A stretch of DNA of 64,000 bases from Desulfoferrobacter suflitae (GTDB taxonomy: Bacteria > Desulfobacterota > Syntrophobacteria > Syntrophobacterales > Syntrophobacteraceae): contig NZ_JAIBKA010000003.1 in the NCBI RefSeq assembly GCF_022603395.1, positions 186,001 through 250,000 on the forward strand, written 5' to 3'. The notes under the pieces were generated by a model. It was not told the origin of the DNA. It did no database searches and saw only the letters and a list, made by a program, of their open reading frames with translations. Made by a program: the position numbers and the translations under genes. Positions 55,106 to 63,999 of the stretch are shown piece by piece. How positions within the stretch are numbered: the first letter of the stretch is position 1; each line of letters begins with the position of its first letter.

Positions 55106-56716
55106 ATGGAGCGTCGCCTTGTAGCGGTGGTGTGGCTTGTGGCGTTTTGCATGGGGGCCGGCCTGGGTTGCTCGAACAGTCATGCCGAAGAGACATCCCC
55201 GCGCTATGGCGGTTCCTATCGAGTGCCTTTGCTCAACAATCCACCCACCCTCGACCCCGCTTATGTGCAGGATATGTACGGGGTAGCAGTGGTCCAACAG
55301 CTTTTCGACGGATTGGTTCGCTTTGGTCCTGACTTGTATGTCGTTCCTGCACTCGCAGAAAACTGGCAGGTAAAGGACAAAGGGAAGACCTACCGCTTCT
55401 TTCTCCGCAAAGATGCGCAGTTCCACGACGGTCGACCGGTTACGGCGAAAGATGCGGCATTTTCCATCACTCGCTTGTTCAGAACCGATCCCAAACCCAC
55501 TATTCTGCCTCATTTGCTCAAAATTTCCGGCGCTGCTGAGTATAGAGATGGAACAGCTAATCAGGTCTCCGGGTTGGAGGTCGAGAACGATAGCACGCTC
55601 AGCATACATCTCATAGAGCCCTACGCTCCCTTTTTGGTTGCTCTGGGCATGTACCAGGCGAAAGTGGTGCCGCAGGAAGTTGTCCACAGAGATGCTAAAG
55701 CCTTTGGACAGAGGCCTGTGGGCAATGGTGCATTTAGATTCGTGGATTGGCGGCCGAACAAGAATATTCGTCTGCAGGGCTTTGACCGTTATTATGGGGG
55801 GAAGCCATTTCTCGATGAGATTAATTATATCATTTACCCTGGGATAAATATCGAGGCGGTTTTTCAAGATTTTACCCAGGGCAGGCTGGAAGAAATGGAG
55901 GTTTACGGAGAGTTTCTTGAAGCTCTCAAGAAGCAAAAGGACCTCAAGTGGGTTCACCGTCCATCATTGAGCCTTCAATTTTACGGCATCAACTGCCAAC
56001 ATCCAAGATTGCGCAGCCGGGAGCTGAGGCTGGCTCTTACCAAGTCCATCGACAGAAAAGAGTTGATGACCCAGGTCTATGGCAACCTGGACGAACCTGC
56101 AAACCAGATTTTACCGCCCGGTCTTCCCGGCTACAACCCGTTGCAAGAGGGGGTGGTTGTGAATGTTGAAGCGTCGCGAAAGCACCTGGAAGAAGCTGCA
56201 GGGGAATCCGACAGCCGCGCACCGCTCGAGATCATTTCCAACAGTCAGTCGCAATACGCACAGGCCGAATTGAAGTTTGTGCAAGAAGCATGGGGCGCCT
56301 TGGGGATAGAGGCGGAACCGAAGTTCCTGCCCGATTGGAGTGAGTTTGAGCAATTTATTCAATCGGAATCCGTGCAACTGTACCGCTACGTGTGGTTTGC
56401 GGATCTGCCGGACCCGGACGACTTTCTAAGGTCCCTTTTTGCTTCGGATTCTCAATTCAATTACATGGGATATCACGATGAGCAGGTAGACCAGCTGCTC
56501 CAGACGGCCGTTGCAGAAATTGATCCCGTCAGGCGTGCCTCCATGTACAACGATATTCAGGCAAAAATTCTGGAAACGGCGCCGCTCATACCCATATCCC
56601 ATTTCAGCATCAATATGGTATACCAGCCGCTCGTCAATGACGTGGAGGTAAGTGCACTGGGAGCCCATACGACCCTTTACCACCGAGTTTGGCTGCAGAA
56701 AAATCCCCCTCAATAA
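55106..56716 (+). CDS. orphan oligopeptide-type ABC substrate-binding lipoprotein (SBP_bac_5)
   Basis: 536 residues. Lipobox GLGC at the end of the signal (Cys22). The family blocks GGSYRVPLLNNPPTLDPAYVQD and FDGLVRFGPDLYVVPALAENW, FFLRKDAQFHDGRPVTAKD, and GNGAFRFVDWRPNKNIRLQGF define the peptide/nickel binding family. No permease or ATPase gene is adjacent. The stop is 22 bp before a sensor kinase gene, suggesting that the protein delivers a ligand to the kinase and not to a transporter. Confidence 0.88.
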   Translation: MERRLVAVVWLVAFCMGAGLGCSNSHAEETSPRYGGSYRVPLLNNPPTLDPAYVQDMYGVAVVQQLFDGLVRFGPDLYVVPALAENWQVKDKGKTYRFFLRKDAQFHDGRPVTAKDAAFSITRLFRTDPKPTILPHLLKISGAAEYRDGTANQVSGLEVENDSTLSIHLIEPYAPFLVALGMYQAKVVPQEVVHRDAKAFGQRPVGNGAFRFVDWRPNKNIRLQGFDRYYGGKPFLDEINYIIYPGINIEAVFQDFTQGRLEEMEVYGEFLEALKKQKDLKWVHRPSLSLQFYGINCQHPRLRSRELRLALTKSIDRKELMTQVYGNLDEPANQILPPGLPGYNPLQEGVVVNVEASRKHLEEAAGESDSRAPLEIISNSQSQYAQAELKFVQEAWGALGIEAEPKFLPDWSEFEQFIQSESVQLYRYVWFADLPDPDDFLRSLFASDSQFNYMGYHDEQVDQLLQTAVAEIDPVRRASMYNDIQAKILETAPLIPISHFSINMVYQPLVNDVEVSALGAHTTLYHRVWLQKNPPQ

Positions 56717-56737
56717 TCCCCGGATCATCTCTTTCGC

Positions 56738-58630
56738 ATGAAGAACTTGGCCGATAACGCTGATCTGGGGAAGAGACCTCGTTTTATCCCCCTCAAATAC
56801 CGCTTTATCCTCATCAGTTCTCTGCTCCTGATTGTGCTGTTGGGGGCCATAGCGGTGATTCTCAGTATCTATCAGAGCGCCACCATTCGGAACATGGTTG
56901 AGCGGCGCGGCATTGCCATAGCACAAAGTCTGGCTGCCACTTCCAAGGCGGCCTTGGCAACCTACAATTACATCGCCATCGAACAGACGGTGAACCAGGC
57001 GGTACAGGATCCCGATACCCTGTATGTAATCATTCACGACAAGGAGGACCGGGTCGCCGGGTACAGCAGACGCCCCGACCTGCAGGGCGAATATCTGACA
57101 GACGCCGTCACCGAGAGGGCGCTTGCCGCTGCCGCGGCCCACTCGATTCAAAGAGGGACCTGGGGGGCTGAAAACATACCTGTGCTGGATGTCTCCGTTC
57201 CCGTCTTTCTGCCCGGGTCGGAGCTCAGATGGGGGACGATTCGAGTGGGAGTCTCCTTGCAGCCCATGTATCGCCAAATTCACCAGACCTGGTTGATCAT
57301 TGCCCTGTTGGGTCTGGTGGCGCTGGCAGGCGGAGTATTGCTGTCGATTTGGGCGGCCGGCAGGATCACCCGGCCTCTGAATGCGCTGGTGCGAGCAACG
57401 GTGCAGGCAGCTCGAGGCAATTTGCAGCAGCGCATTGAGATTAGAACCAGAGATGAAGTGGAGGTACTGGCAGATAATTTCAACGCAATGATTGGAGAGA
57501 TTCTCGCCCAGAGAGAGCAATTGAAAGAGCAACTGATAGAAATCAGGAGATTGCAGCGCTACACGGAGCAGCTGTTGAACACCATGAGTGACGGGCTTCT
57601 GTCCGTTACCAGAACGGGCAAAATTGCCACCATGAATCCTGCTGCTCGTTGCATGTCCGGCCTCGATGGCGAAGTCGCAAAGGAGCTCCATATCTCCCAT
57701 CTGCAGGCACAGACTCCGGCGTTGTCGGATTATGTCAACGAATTGTTGCAGGAATCCTTCGGCAGCCGTCAGCAAGAGATCCACATCCGCGGGGTATCGC
57801 ACCCCCGGGTGATTCTTGCCAGTTCCAGCGTGCTGCGCGATGCCGACGGCAACTTCGCCGAGCTCATCGTCAATCTCCACGACATAACAGAGCTCAAAAA
57901 GCTTGAAGCGCGCGTTCGGCAAACGGAGCGACTGGCCGCTTTGGGCACCCTTGCAGCCGGCATGGCCCATGAAATCAGGAACCCATTGTCGGCCATCAAG
58001 ACCTTCGTTCAACTACTGCCAAGAAAGCTTGAGCGACCTGGGTTTTTGGAGAAATTCAACCGAACGGTCCCGCGGGAACTGGACCGCATCAATCGGCTCA
58101 TCGAAGATCTTCTTCAGTTGGCCAGAGAGCCCAGGTACCATTTTGTTCCGGTCCATGTGCAGAGTCTTCTAAAACAATGTGTGGAGTTGTTTGACGAGGA
58201 TCTAAAAAAGACCGAGATCCGTTGCCGCACGCAATTTCCTCAAACAGATTCAGGAGTGATTCTGGCGGATTCGGATCAACTCATCAAGGCCTTCCATAAT
58301 CTGGTTCGGAATGCTGTTCAAGCCATGCCGGACGGCGGTGAATTGACCATTGAAGTTGCCCGGCGGGAAACCGTTCCGTTTGAAACGGTCATGAACGCCA
58401 ATCAACAGGGTTGGATTCAGATTTCCTTCAAGGACACCGGGGCGGGCATCTCTGCTGAAGACGCCAGGAACATCTTCAACCCTTTCTTCACCACCAAGGA
58501 CACCGGGACCGGACTGGGCCTGGCCATCACCCACAAGGTCATCACCGAGCACGGGGGTCAGATTGACGTGCAAACTATCAATGAGGAAGGAACCTGTTTC
58601 ATCATCTATTTACCCGCCCTCAAGCGCTGA
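56738..58630 (+). CDS. membrane sensor histidine kinase (HAMP-PAS-HisKA-HATPase)
   Basis: 630 residues. Helix 1 about 24-48 (FILISSLLLIVLLGAIAVIL), a periplasmic domain of about 135 residues, helix 2 about 187-211, a HAMP linker (AAGRITRPLNALVRATVQAARG), a PAS domain (about 280-390), DHp GTLAAGMAHEIRNPLSAIKT (His), N box NLVRNAVQAMPDGG, and KDTGAGISAEDARNIFNPFF with TGTGLGLAITHKV. Co-transcribed with the binding lipoprotein; partner receivers follow. Confidence 0.92.
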   Translation: MKNLADNADLGKRPRFIPLKYRFILISSLLLIVLLGAIAVILSIYQSATIRNMVERRGIAIAQSLAATSKAALATYNYIAIEQTVNQAVQDPDTLYVIIHDKEDRVAGYSRRPDLQGEYLTDAVTERALAAAAAHSIQRGTWGAENIPVLDVSVPVFLPGSELRWGTIRVGVSLQPMYRQIHQTWLIIALLGLVALAGGVLLSIWAAGRITRPLNALVRATVQAARGNLQQRIEIRTRDEVEVLADNFNAMIGEILAQREQLKEQLIEIRRLQRYTEQLLNTMSDGLLSVTRTGKIATMNPAARCMSGLDGEVAKELHISHLQAQTPALSDYVNELLQESFGSRQQEIHIRGVSHPRVILASSSVLRDADGNFAELIVNLHDITELKKLEARVRQTERLAALGTLAAGMAHEIRNPLSAIKTFVQLLPRKLERPGFLEKFNRTVPRELDRINRLIEDLLQLAREPRYHFVPVHVQSLLKQCVELFDEDLKKTEIRCRTQFPQTDSGVILADSDQLIKAFHNLVRNAVQAMPDGGELTIEVARRETVPFETVMNANQQGWIQISFKDTGAGISAEDARNIFNPFFTTKDTGTGLGLAITHKVITEHGGQIDVQTINEEGTCFIIYLPALKR

Positions 58631-58868
58631 TGCGCACGCCGTGGGTTGCTCCGCTTCTGCAGCCGAGCCGGCAAACTCCTCCTGCCCGGACGGTTGTGCA
58701 AAAAAACCTCACACCGCGTCAAATGATCGAGTCAAGAGCTCCTGGAGTACGAGTTTTGCATGATCTTGGAAGAAAACTGTGCAACCCCCCACCCCGACCT
58801 TTTTCCCCAAAGGAGAAGGGGTTTCAGGATGCAAGCGAACTCGACTCGATCAGAAAGGGAGAAACACC

Positions 58869-59237
58869 ATGAGAGATCTGCAGAATCAAGTGATTTATGT
58901 GGTCGATGATGATCAGGGTATTCTGGATTCATTTGATGCAATGCTGGGGGATGACTACCCGGTGGTGATGTTCAACAGTGGAACCAAGGCGCTCGACGTG
59001 TTACAGGAAAAAACCCCGACTTTGCTTTTCCTGGACATCAAGATGCCCGGAATCAACGGGATCGAGCTTTTGAAATCTATTCATGAGAAAGGGATGTGCA
59101 CCAAGGTAGTGATCGTGACGGCACTGCCCCAGGACAGCTATGAACAAATGGCGCGTCAATATGGTGTCTACAAGTATCTCAAGAAGCCGCTTGATGTGGA
59201 CGAAGTGGAAGGCATTACCAGGAACGTGCTGCATTGA
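58869..59237 (+). CDS. single-domain response regulator (receiver only)
   Basis: 122 residues; ATG 58869 after GGGAGAAACACC. Acidic pair VVDDDQG, phospho-acceptor Asp56 in LLFLDIKMPGINGIE, Thr in VIVTALPQ and Lys in YLKKPLDVDE. No output domain, so it may pass phosphate onward or act by protein contact. About 240 bp after the kinase. Confidence 0.88.
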   Translation: MRDLQNQVIYVVDDDQGILDSFDAMLGDDYPVVMFNSGTKALDVLQEKTPTLLFLDIKMPGINGIELLKSIHEKGMCTKVVIVTALPQDSYEQMARQYGVYKYLKKPLDVDEVEGITRNVLH

Positions 59238-59411
59238 GCTTTCGCTCGACAACCGGCAGGAACGTTTTCCGGAAATCGCCGCAGCGCCCTGCAGCGAAGC
59301 CGCACCGTGTACTGTGGCGGCCAACCGTTGGCATTTGCCGCAGGTGTATTTGTTGTAAATTCTCAGGATAAAGTCTATTCTAAGCACGATGCTTTGGAGA
59401 GGGGCTTGCAT

Positions 59412-60566
59412 ATGGCTGTTACGCCCATATTGATCATTGATGACGAACCGGGAGTTGTTGAAGGGATCAAGTTCTTCCTGGAGGACGAAGGATACGACGT
59501 GCACGAGGCTCTCAAGGCTAAGGACGGGCTTGAGATCTTCCGCTCGGTCAACCCGGATGTAGTCGTAACCGACTTGCGTATGCCCGAAATGTCGGGAATC
59601 GAACTGATCAGTGAAATCAAAAAGCTGAATGCCGCCACGCCAATCATTGTCATCACCGGCTACGGTACCTACGATTCCGCTGTGGACGCACTGAAACTGC
59701 ACGTATTCGACTTTATTAAAAAGCCGATTGACATCGATGTTCTCAAAACCGCCCTGGAAAAGGCCAAGGCGGAAGCATCTCAAGAAGCTGAAATCAGGCG
59801 TGAAATTGCTCAACTGAAAGAGCAGCTCGAGCTCTTTCGAGGCCAATGGCATGAGATGCTCACCAGGTTTTCCCAGTTTGAGCCCTTGATCCATACGGGA
59901 AGATCAATGGCGAGCATTCTGCACAACCTGAATAATCCGCTCACGAGCATTATGACTCAGTCGGAGCTGCTGCAAATATTTCATCCAGAAGTGCGCGATA
60001 TTACCACGATTCATCAACAGGCGGTGAGGATGATGAAGATTGTCTCCACCGTCATGAGGAAGATGAAGGAGTGCAAAGAGACCATAGCTTCCTGGCTGCA
60101 GCTGAACGACATCCTGAAGGAGGAGATGTCCTTTCTCGAGTTGCATCCGTCTTACAAACTGCAGATTGATATCAAATGGAATTTGGCCGAAAATCTTCCT
60201 CTCTTTAAAGGGATAGCAAGTGATTTCAATCAGATTTTTGGCAACATCCTGCGAAACGCCGTGGAAGCCATGGAGGACTTGCCGAATCCTAAATTGCTGA
60301 TTTCCACCTGGTATAATGACACGTCGATCATTGTGAGCATCGGGGACACTGGGCCGGGCATTTCCGCTCATCTGCTGGAGCGTATTTTCCAGCCGTTTTT
60401 CAGTACCAAGGCTTCCGGGAGGGAAAACAGGGGTGGCTTGGGAATGGGCATCGGGCTCTACTACTGCAGGGAATTGGTCCGCCAGTACGGGGGGGAAATC
60501 AAGGCCCTGAGCAAACCGGGCCGCGGTACAAGCTTTGTGATCAAGCTGCCCAATCACTCACCTTGA
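59412..60566 (+). CDS. receiver-histidine kinase protein (REC-HisKA-HATPase)
   Basis: 384 residues from ATG 59412 (GGAGAGGGG upstream). Receiver with Asp54 in VVVTDLRMPEMSGIE and KKPIDIDVL; a coiled linker; DHp motif SILHNLNNPLTSIMTQSELL (His followed by NPL); N box GNILRNAVEAM; GDTGPGISAHLLERIFQPFF and GLGMGIGLYYCRELV. Lacks membrane helices. The receiver in front of the kinase suggests that it is regulated by phosphorylation, perhaps from the upstream sensor kinase. Confidence 0.9.
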   Translation: MAVTPILIIDDEPGVVEGIKFFLEDEGYDVHEALKAKDGLEIFRSVNPDVVVTDLRMPEMSGIELISEIKKLNAATPIIVITGYGTYDSAVDALKLHVFDFIKKPIDIDVLKTALEKAKAEASQEAEIRREIAQLKEQLELFRGQWHEMLTRFSQFEPLIHTGRSMASILHNLNNPLTSIMTQSELLQIFHPEVRDITTIHQQAVRMMKIVSTVMRKMKECKETIASWLQLNDILKEEMSFLELHPSYKLQIDIKWNLAENLPLFKGIASDFNQIFGNILRNAVEAMEDLPNPKLLISTWYNDTSIIVSIGDTGPGISAHLLERIFQPFFSTKASGRENRGGLGMGIGLYYCRELVRQYGGEIKALSKPGRGTSFVIKLPNHSP

Positions 60567-60647
60567 GGAGCCGTGTGCGGCATTTGGCCCGGCAGCCGGT
60601 AAGGACCTTACTGCGGCAACACAAATGGAGGATAAAGAATTTCGGTT

Positions 60648-61823
60648 ATGGTTCAACTGGGATGCGAGTTATTGGCAAGTCAGCCACCTGCATGGTTGCG
60701 GACCCAAAGGCTTGGACTGCTGTCCAACCAGGCATCGGTAACGCACCGTTTTGAGCACGTGGTCGATATCCTTACTGGAGCCGGGGGAAAGCTCCATTGT
60801 CTGTTTTCGCCCCAGCACGGCTTTTTCGGCGAGAAACAGGCCAACATGCAGGAATCACCGGATGACTGGGACCGTGCGCTGCAGATTCCCATGGTCAGTT
60901 TGTACAGCCATGTGCGCCGGCCGCCTGCTTCCGTTCTGCAGAACATCGATGTGCTGTTGGTCGATCTGCAGGACGTAGGCACCCGGGTCTACACCTACAC
61001 AACTACGCTGGGCCTGTGTATGGAGGTTGCCGCGGAGGTCGGCGTCAAGGTGGTGATCCTGGACCGCCCCAACCCCATCAACGGTAAGGTGCTGGAAGGG
61101 AACCTGTTGAGCCCCGATTGTCGATCGTTTGTCGGGCGCTACCCCGTTCCCATGCGGCATGGGTTGACCATTGGCGAGTTTGCTTTGTTTGTTGCGGGGC
61201 ACTGCAACATCCCGTGCGACCTTGAGGTGATCCCGATGCGCGGCTGGCACCGCCGCTCCATGTTTTCAGGCACGCAGCTTCCCTGGGTTTTCCCTTCACC
61301 GAATATGCCCACCTGGGAGACGGCTCTCCTCTATCCGGGGATGGTCCTGCTGGAAGGAATCAACGTCAGTGAAGGGCGCGGCACAACGCTGCCTTTTCAA
61401 CTGTTCGGAGCGCCCTTCATTGATCAAAAGAAACTCGTGCGCTCCCTGAATCCTCGTGCCCTGCAAGGCATGGTTCTCAGACCCGTCACCTTCGAGCCCA
61501 TGTTCGACAAATGGCGGGGGCAAACCTGCTACGGATTTCAGATCCATGTGACCGACCCCGATCGATTTCGTCCGTACCGTTTCGGCGTGGCGCTCCTGCA
61601 AAGTCTGATGCGGGAGCATCCGGGCGACTGCCAATGGCTCCCTCCGCCCTATGAATATGAATACGAGAAGCTGCCGATCGATATTATCCTGGGATCTCAA
61701 CAGGTGCGCAAAGCGATTGAGCAGGGGGTGAGCCTGGACGAGATGGAGCATGGTTGGGCCGGTGACATCGAGGTGTTTCAGGAACTGCGCAAAGATTGTT
61801 TGTTGTATGGTGACGGGGACTGA
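60648..61823 (+). CDS. exo-beta-N-acetylmuramidase NamZ family (DUF1343)
   Basis: 391 residues. Family blocks: GLLSNQASVTHRFEHVVDIL, LFSPQHGFFGEKQANM, LVDLQDVGTRVYTYTTTL, VVILDRPNPINGKVLEGNLL, PMRHGLTIGEFALFVAG, VFPSPNMPTWETALLYPGMVLLEGINVSEGRGTT. These enzymes release MurNAc from the non-reducing ends of muropeptides. No signal peptide is visible, which would suit a cytoplasmic recycling role. The start at 60648 is GGAGGATAAAG-linked. Confidence 0.85.
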   Translation: MVQLGCELLASQPPAWLRTQRLGLLSNQASVTHRFEHVVDILTGAGGKLHCLFSPQHGFFGEKQANMQESPDDWDRALQIPMVSLYSHVRRPPASVLQNIDVLLVDLQDVGTRVYTYTTTLGLCMEVAAEVGVKVVILDRPNPINGKVLEGNLLSPDCRSFVGRYPVPMRHGLTIGEFALFVAGHCNIPCDLEVIPMRGWHRRSMFSGTQLPWVFPSPNMPTWETALLYPGMVLLEGINVSEGRGTTLPFQLFGAPFIDQKKLVRSLNPRALQGMVLRPVTFEPMFDKWRGQTCYGFQIHVTDPDRFRPYRFGVALLQSLMREHPGDCQWLPPPYEYEYEKLPIDIILGSQQVRKAIEQGVSLDEMEHGWAGDIEVFQELRKDCLLYGDGD

Positions 61824-61827
61824 AGGC

Positions 61828-63255
61828 TCAGCCTTCCATGGTGAGGATGACCGCTTCGGCCACTTCCCGCATCGACTTTCGGGTATTCATGCTGCGCTTT
61901 TGCAGCCATCGATAGGCCTCTTCGCCGGGAAGCTGAAACCGTTTCATGAGCAGGTCTTTGGCCCTTTCGATGAGTTTGCGCCGTTCCAGTTCCTCCTGAA
62001 TGACTTTTGTCTGCACCATCAGTTCCGTCTTTTCAATGGCCACAGCCGCCTGGTTGGCTACCGTGGTCAATACATTCATCTGCAGGTCGCTGAATGCGTG
62101 GGGGTGAGACGTGTAACAGTTGATGACGCCGATGACCCGCTCTTTGACCCGCATGGGAACAGACAGCATCGAAACCAGTCCCATTCTCTTGGCCAGGTCC
62201 TTCTCCTTGTAGTACGGGTCCGTTAATACGTTGGTTATGACATAGGGCCGGTTCTCCGCCACCACCTTGCCGACCACGCCTTCTCCTACGCGCAGCACCC
62301 GGTCTTTCAGGTATTCACTGTCAATGGACTGGGTCGCGCGCAGCCGCATGACGGCTTCCTTTTCGTCCAGCAGCCAGAGCGAACAGACGCTCGAGTTCAT
62401 CACTTCTGCAGTCACCATGACGATGAGCCGCAGGATGTCTTCAAGGTACTGATCGGAGGTGATCGCTTTGCTGATGAGCGTCAAAGCCTCGATGCTCTTA
62501 TCGTAGGCTTCCTGCATTTCTTCTGTTGCGGTTTCTTTGACTCCCAGTCCTTCCAGCAGGGACTGATGCAATATGGGCAATTTTTTGTGCAGTGCCTCCT
62601 GCTGCGCTTGTTGAATCTTGGTCTGCACATCCCTTGGCACGCGCGCCAGTTCGCCCGTCAGGTAATCCTCCAGCTGCCGCGTCGTGAAGTGTTGCGATGG
62701 CTGGGTTGCAGCAGACGGTTTCTGAACAATGAAGTCAGGGAGATCCAGGTGTTTCGCGATAACCTGCAATTCACTCGCCAACAGGTGGACGATTGGAAAC
62801 AGGTCTGCCGCCCCATCGCCATACTTGGTGAAGTTGCCGATTTCCCAATCGTTTCGGGTCAATGTTCCGAGTACCGCGTAGCCGGCGGCAGCCGCTGACT
62901 GGTAAAGCACGGCCATATTGAGCCTGGACAGAAGCTGTCCCTGCGGTGCATCGGGGAAAATGTTGACAAGCTCCTCTGCCGGCCGTCCCAGGTCGATAAC
63001 CTGATAGCGGAGTTGCAACCGTTTGGCCAACAGGAGCGCGGCTTCGTTCCGTTCGCTTGCATGCCGGGTCAGAAGGATCAGTCCGAGGCTCTTTTCTCCG
63101 AATGTTTTTTGGGCAAGCCTGGCGAGCACCATGGAGTTGATTTCCGGCCGCAGCTCAAATACGACTCCTTGAGCCTCCATATAGTCAACACTTTGTGAGA
63201 GCCAGCTGGCGATCCTTTCAATTTGTAACTTCGTTTCAATCGGCATGGTGTTCAA
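61828..63255 (-). CDS. NadE-like (P-loop lost) / GAF / ANTAR fusion protein
   Basis: 475 residues. Residues about 25-190 align with NH3-dependent NAD synthetase (LLLAKRLQLRYQVIDLG, YAVLGTLTRNDWEIGNFTKYGDGAADLFPI, HLASELQVIAKHLDLPDFIVQKPSA), but where NAD synthetases have SGGIDS the sequence reads FELRPEINSM, so the ATP pyrophosphatase loop is missing. A GAF domain (about 255-405) and a C-terminal ANTAR domain (KDLLMKRFQLPGEEAYRWLQKRS) follow. ANTAR domains bind RNA hairpins and prevent termination. An NAD- or nucleotide-sensing antiterminator is inferred. ATG 63255; GAAACGAAG upstream. Confidence 0.75.
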   Translation of the reverse strand: MNTMPIETKLQIERIASWLSQSVDYMEAQGVVFELRPEINSMVLARLAQKTFGEKSLGLILLTRHASERNEAALLLAKRLQLRYQVIDLGRPAEELVNIFPDAPQGQLLSRLNMAVLYQSAAAAGYAVLGTLTRNDWEIGNFTKYGDGAADLFPIVHLLASELQVIAKHLDLPDFIVQKPSAATQPSQHFTTRQLEDYLTGELARVPRDVQTKIQQAQQEALHKKLPILHQSLLEGLGVKETATEEMQEAYDKSIEALTLISKAITSDQYLEDILRLIVMVTAEVMNSSVCSLWLLDEKEAVMRLRATQSIDSEYLKDRVLRVGEGVVGKVVAENRPYVITNVLTDPYYKEKDLAKRMGLVSMLSVPMRVKERVIGVINCYTSHPHAFSDLQMNVLTTVANQAAVAIEKTELMVQTKVIQEELERRKLIERAKDLLMKRFQLPGEEAYRWLQKRSMNTRKSMREVAEAVILTMEG

Positions 63256-63339
63256 ACAGTTGGAGGTGGAAACCTGATAAGGAGTCCAAGGCCAAGGAGA
63301 CTTTCATGTATCTTCGAGGGCAGTGCAGGTGCTGCTTTT

Positions 63340-63999
63340 TCAATGAAGCCATTTGCCGATCCGATTCCAGCGAATATAGCTCTCGTCGGAATTCAGGGTA
63401 AAACTCCCGTCCCTGTTCCACGACCAGTAGATGATGAACGCCTTGCCTTTCAGGGCCGCGATGTCAACGAATTTCCAAAAGCGACCGTCGTAGCTTTCGT
63501 CTCTATTATCGCCCATAACAAACAGATGGCGCGGCGGCACCACAATCGGCCCCATGTTGTCCCGGGGACTCACACTGGCGGGAAGAATCTTGTCGTCACT
63601 GTGAACGGCGTACGGCTCCTCCACAAGTTGATCGTTGATGTACACCTGCTTATTCTGAATCTTTACGGTATCGCCGGGCAGACCGATCACGCGCTTGATA
63701 AAATCCTTGGAAGGATCGACGGGATACTCGAAAACAACAATGTCTCCCCGTTCGGGACTGCCAAAATTCACCAGTTCCTTGTTTGTGAAGGGTATCTTGA
63801 TGCCGTATGTGAACTTGCTGACCAGGATGTGGTCCCCTATGAGCAAGGTAGGTTTCATCGACCCCGACGGGATCTTGAACGCCTGAATTACAAAGGCCCT
63901 GATAACCAGCGCGAGCAGAATGGCGACAATGATCGCTTCGGCATATTCTCTTAGGACGCTCTTGGAGCGGGTTTTTTCAATTTCTCTTTGACCGGTCAA
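63340..63999 (-). CDS. lepB: signal peptidase I (5' end possibly outside the window)
   Basis: At least 219 residues, starting from a TTG at 63999, or extending past the edge. A membrane helix (about 22-40) precedes the catalytic Ser47 in IPSGSMKPTL; the catalytic Lys lies in FIKRVIGLPGD; GDNRDESYDGRFW is the C-terminal conserved block. It removes signal peptides at the membrane. Confidence 0.92.
   Translation of the reverse strand: MTGQREIEKTRSKSVLREYAEAIIVAILLALVIRAFVIQAFKIPSGSMKPTLLIGDHILVSKFTYGIKIPFTNKELVNFGSPERGDIVVFEYPVDPSKDFIKRVIGLPGDTVKIQNKQVYINDQLVEEPYAVHSDDKILPASVSPRDNMGPIVVPPRHLFVMGDNRDESYDGRFWKFVDIAALKGKAFIIYWSWNRDGSFTLNSDESYIRWNRIGKWLH

Noticed and set aside
56426-58012. 528-codon minus-strand frame under the sensor kinase
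   Set aside because: His/Gly/Gln-rich antisense translation; the kinase motifs are all on the plus strand.
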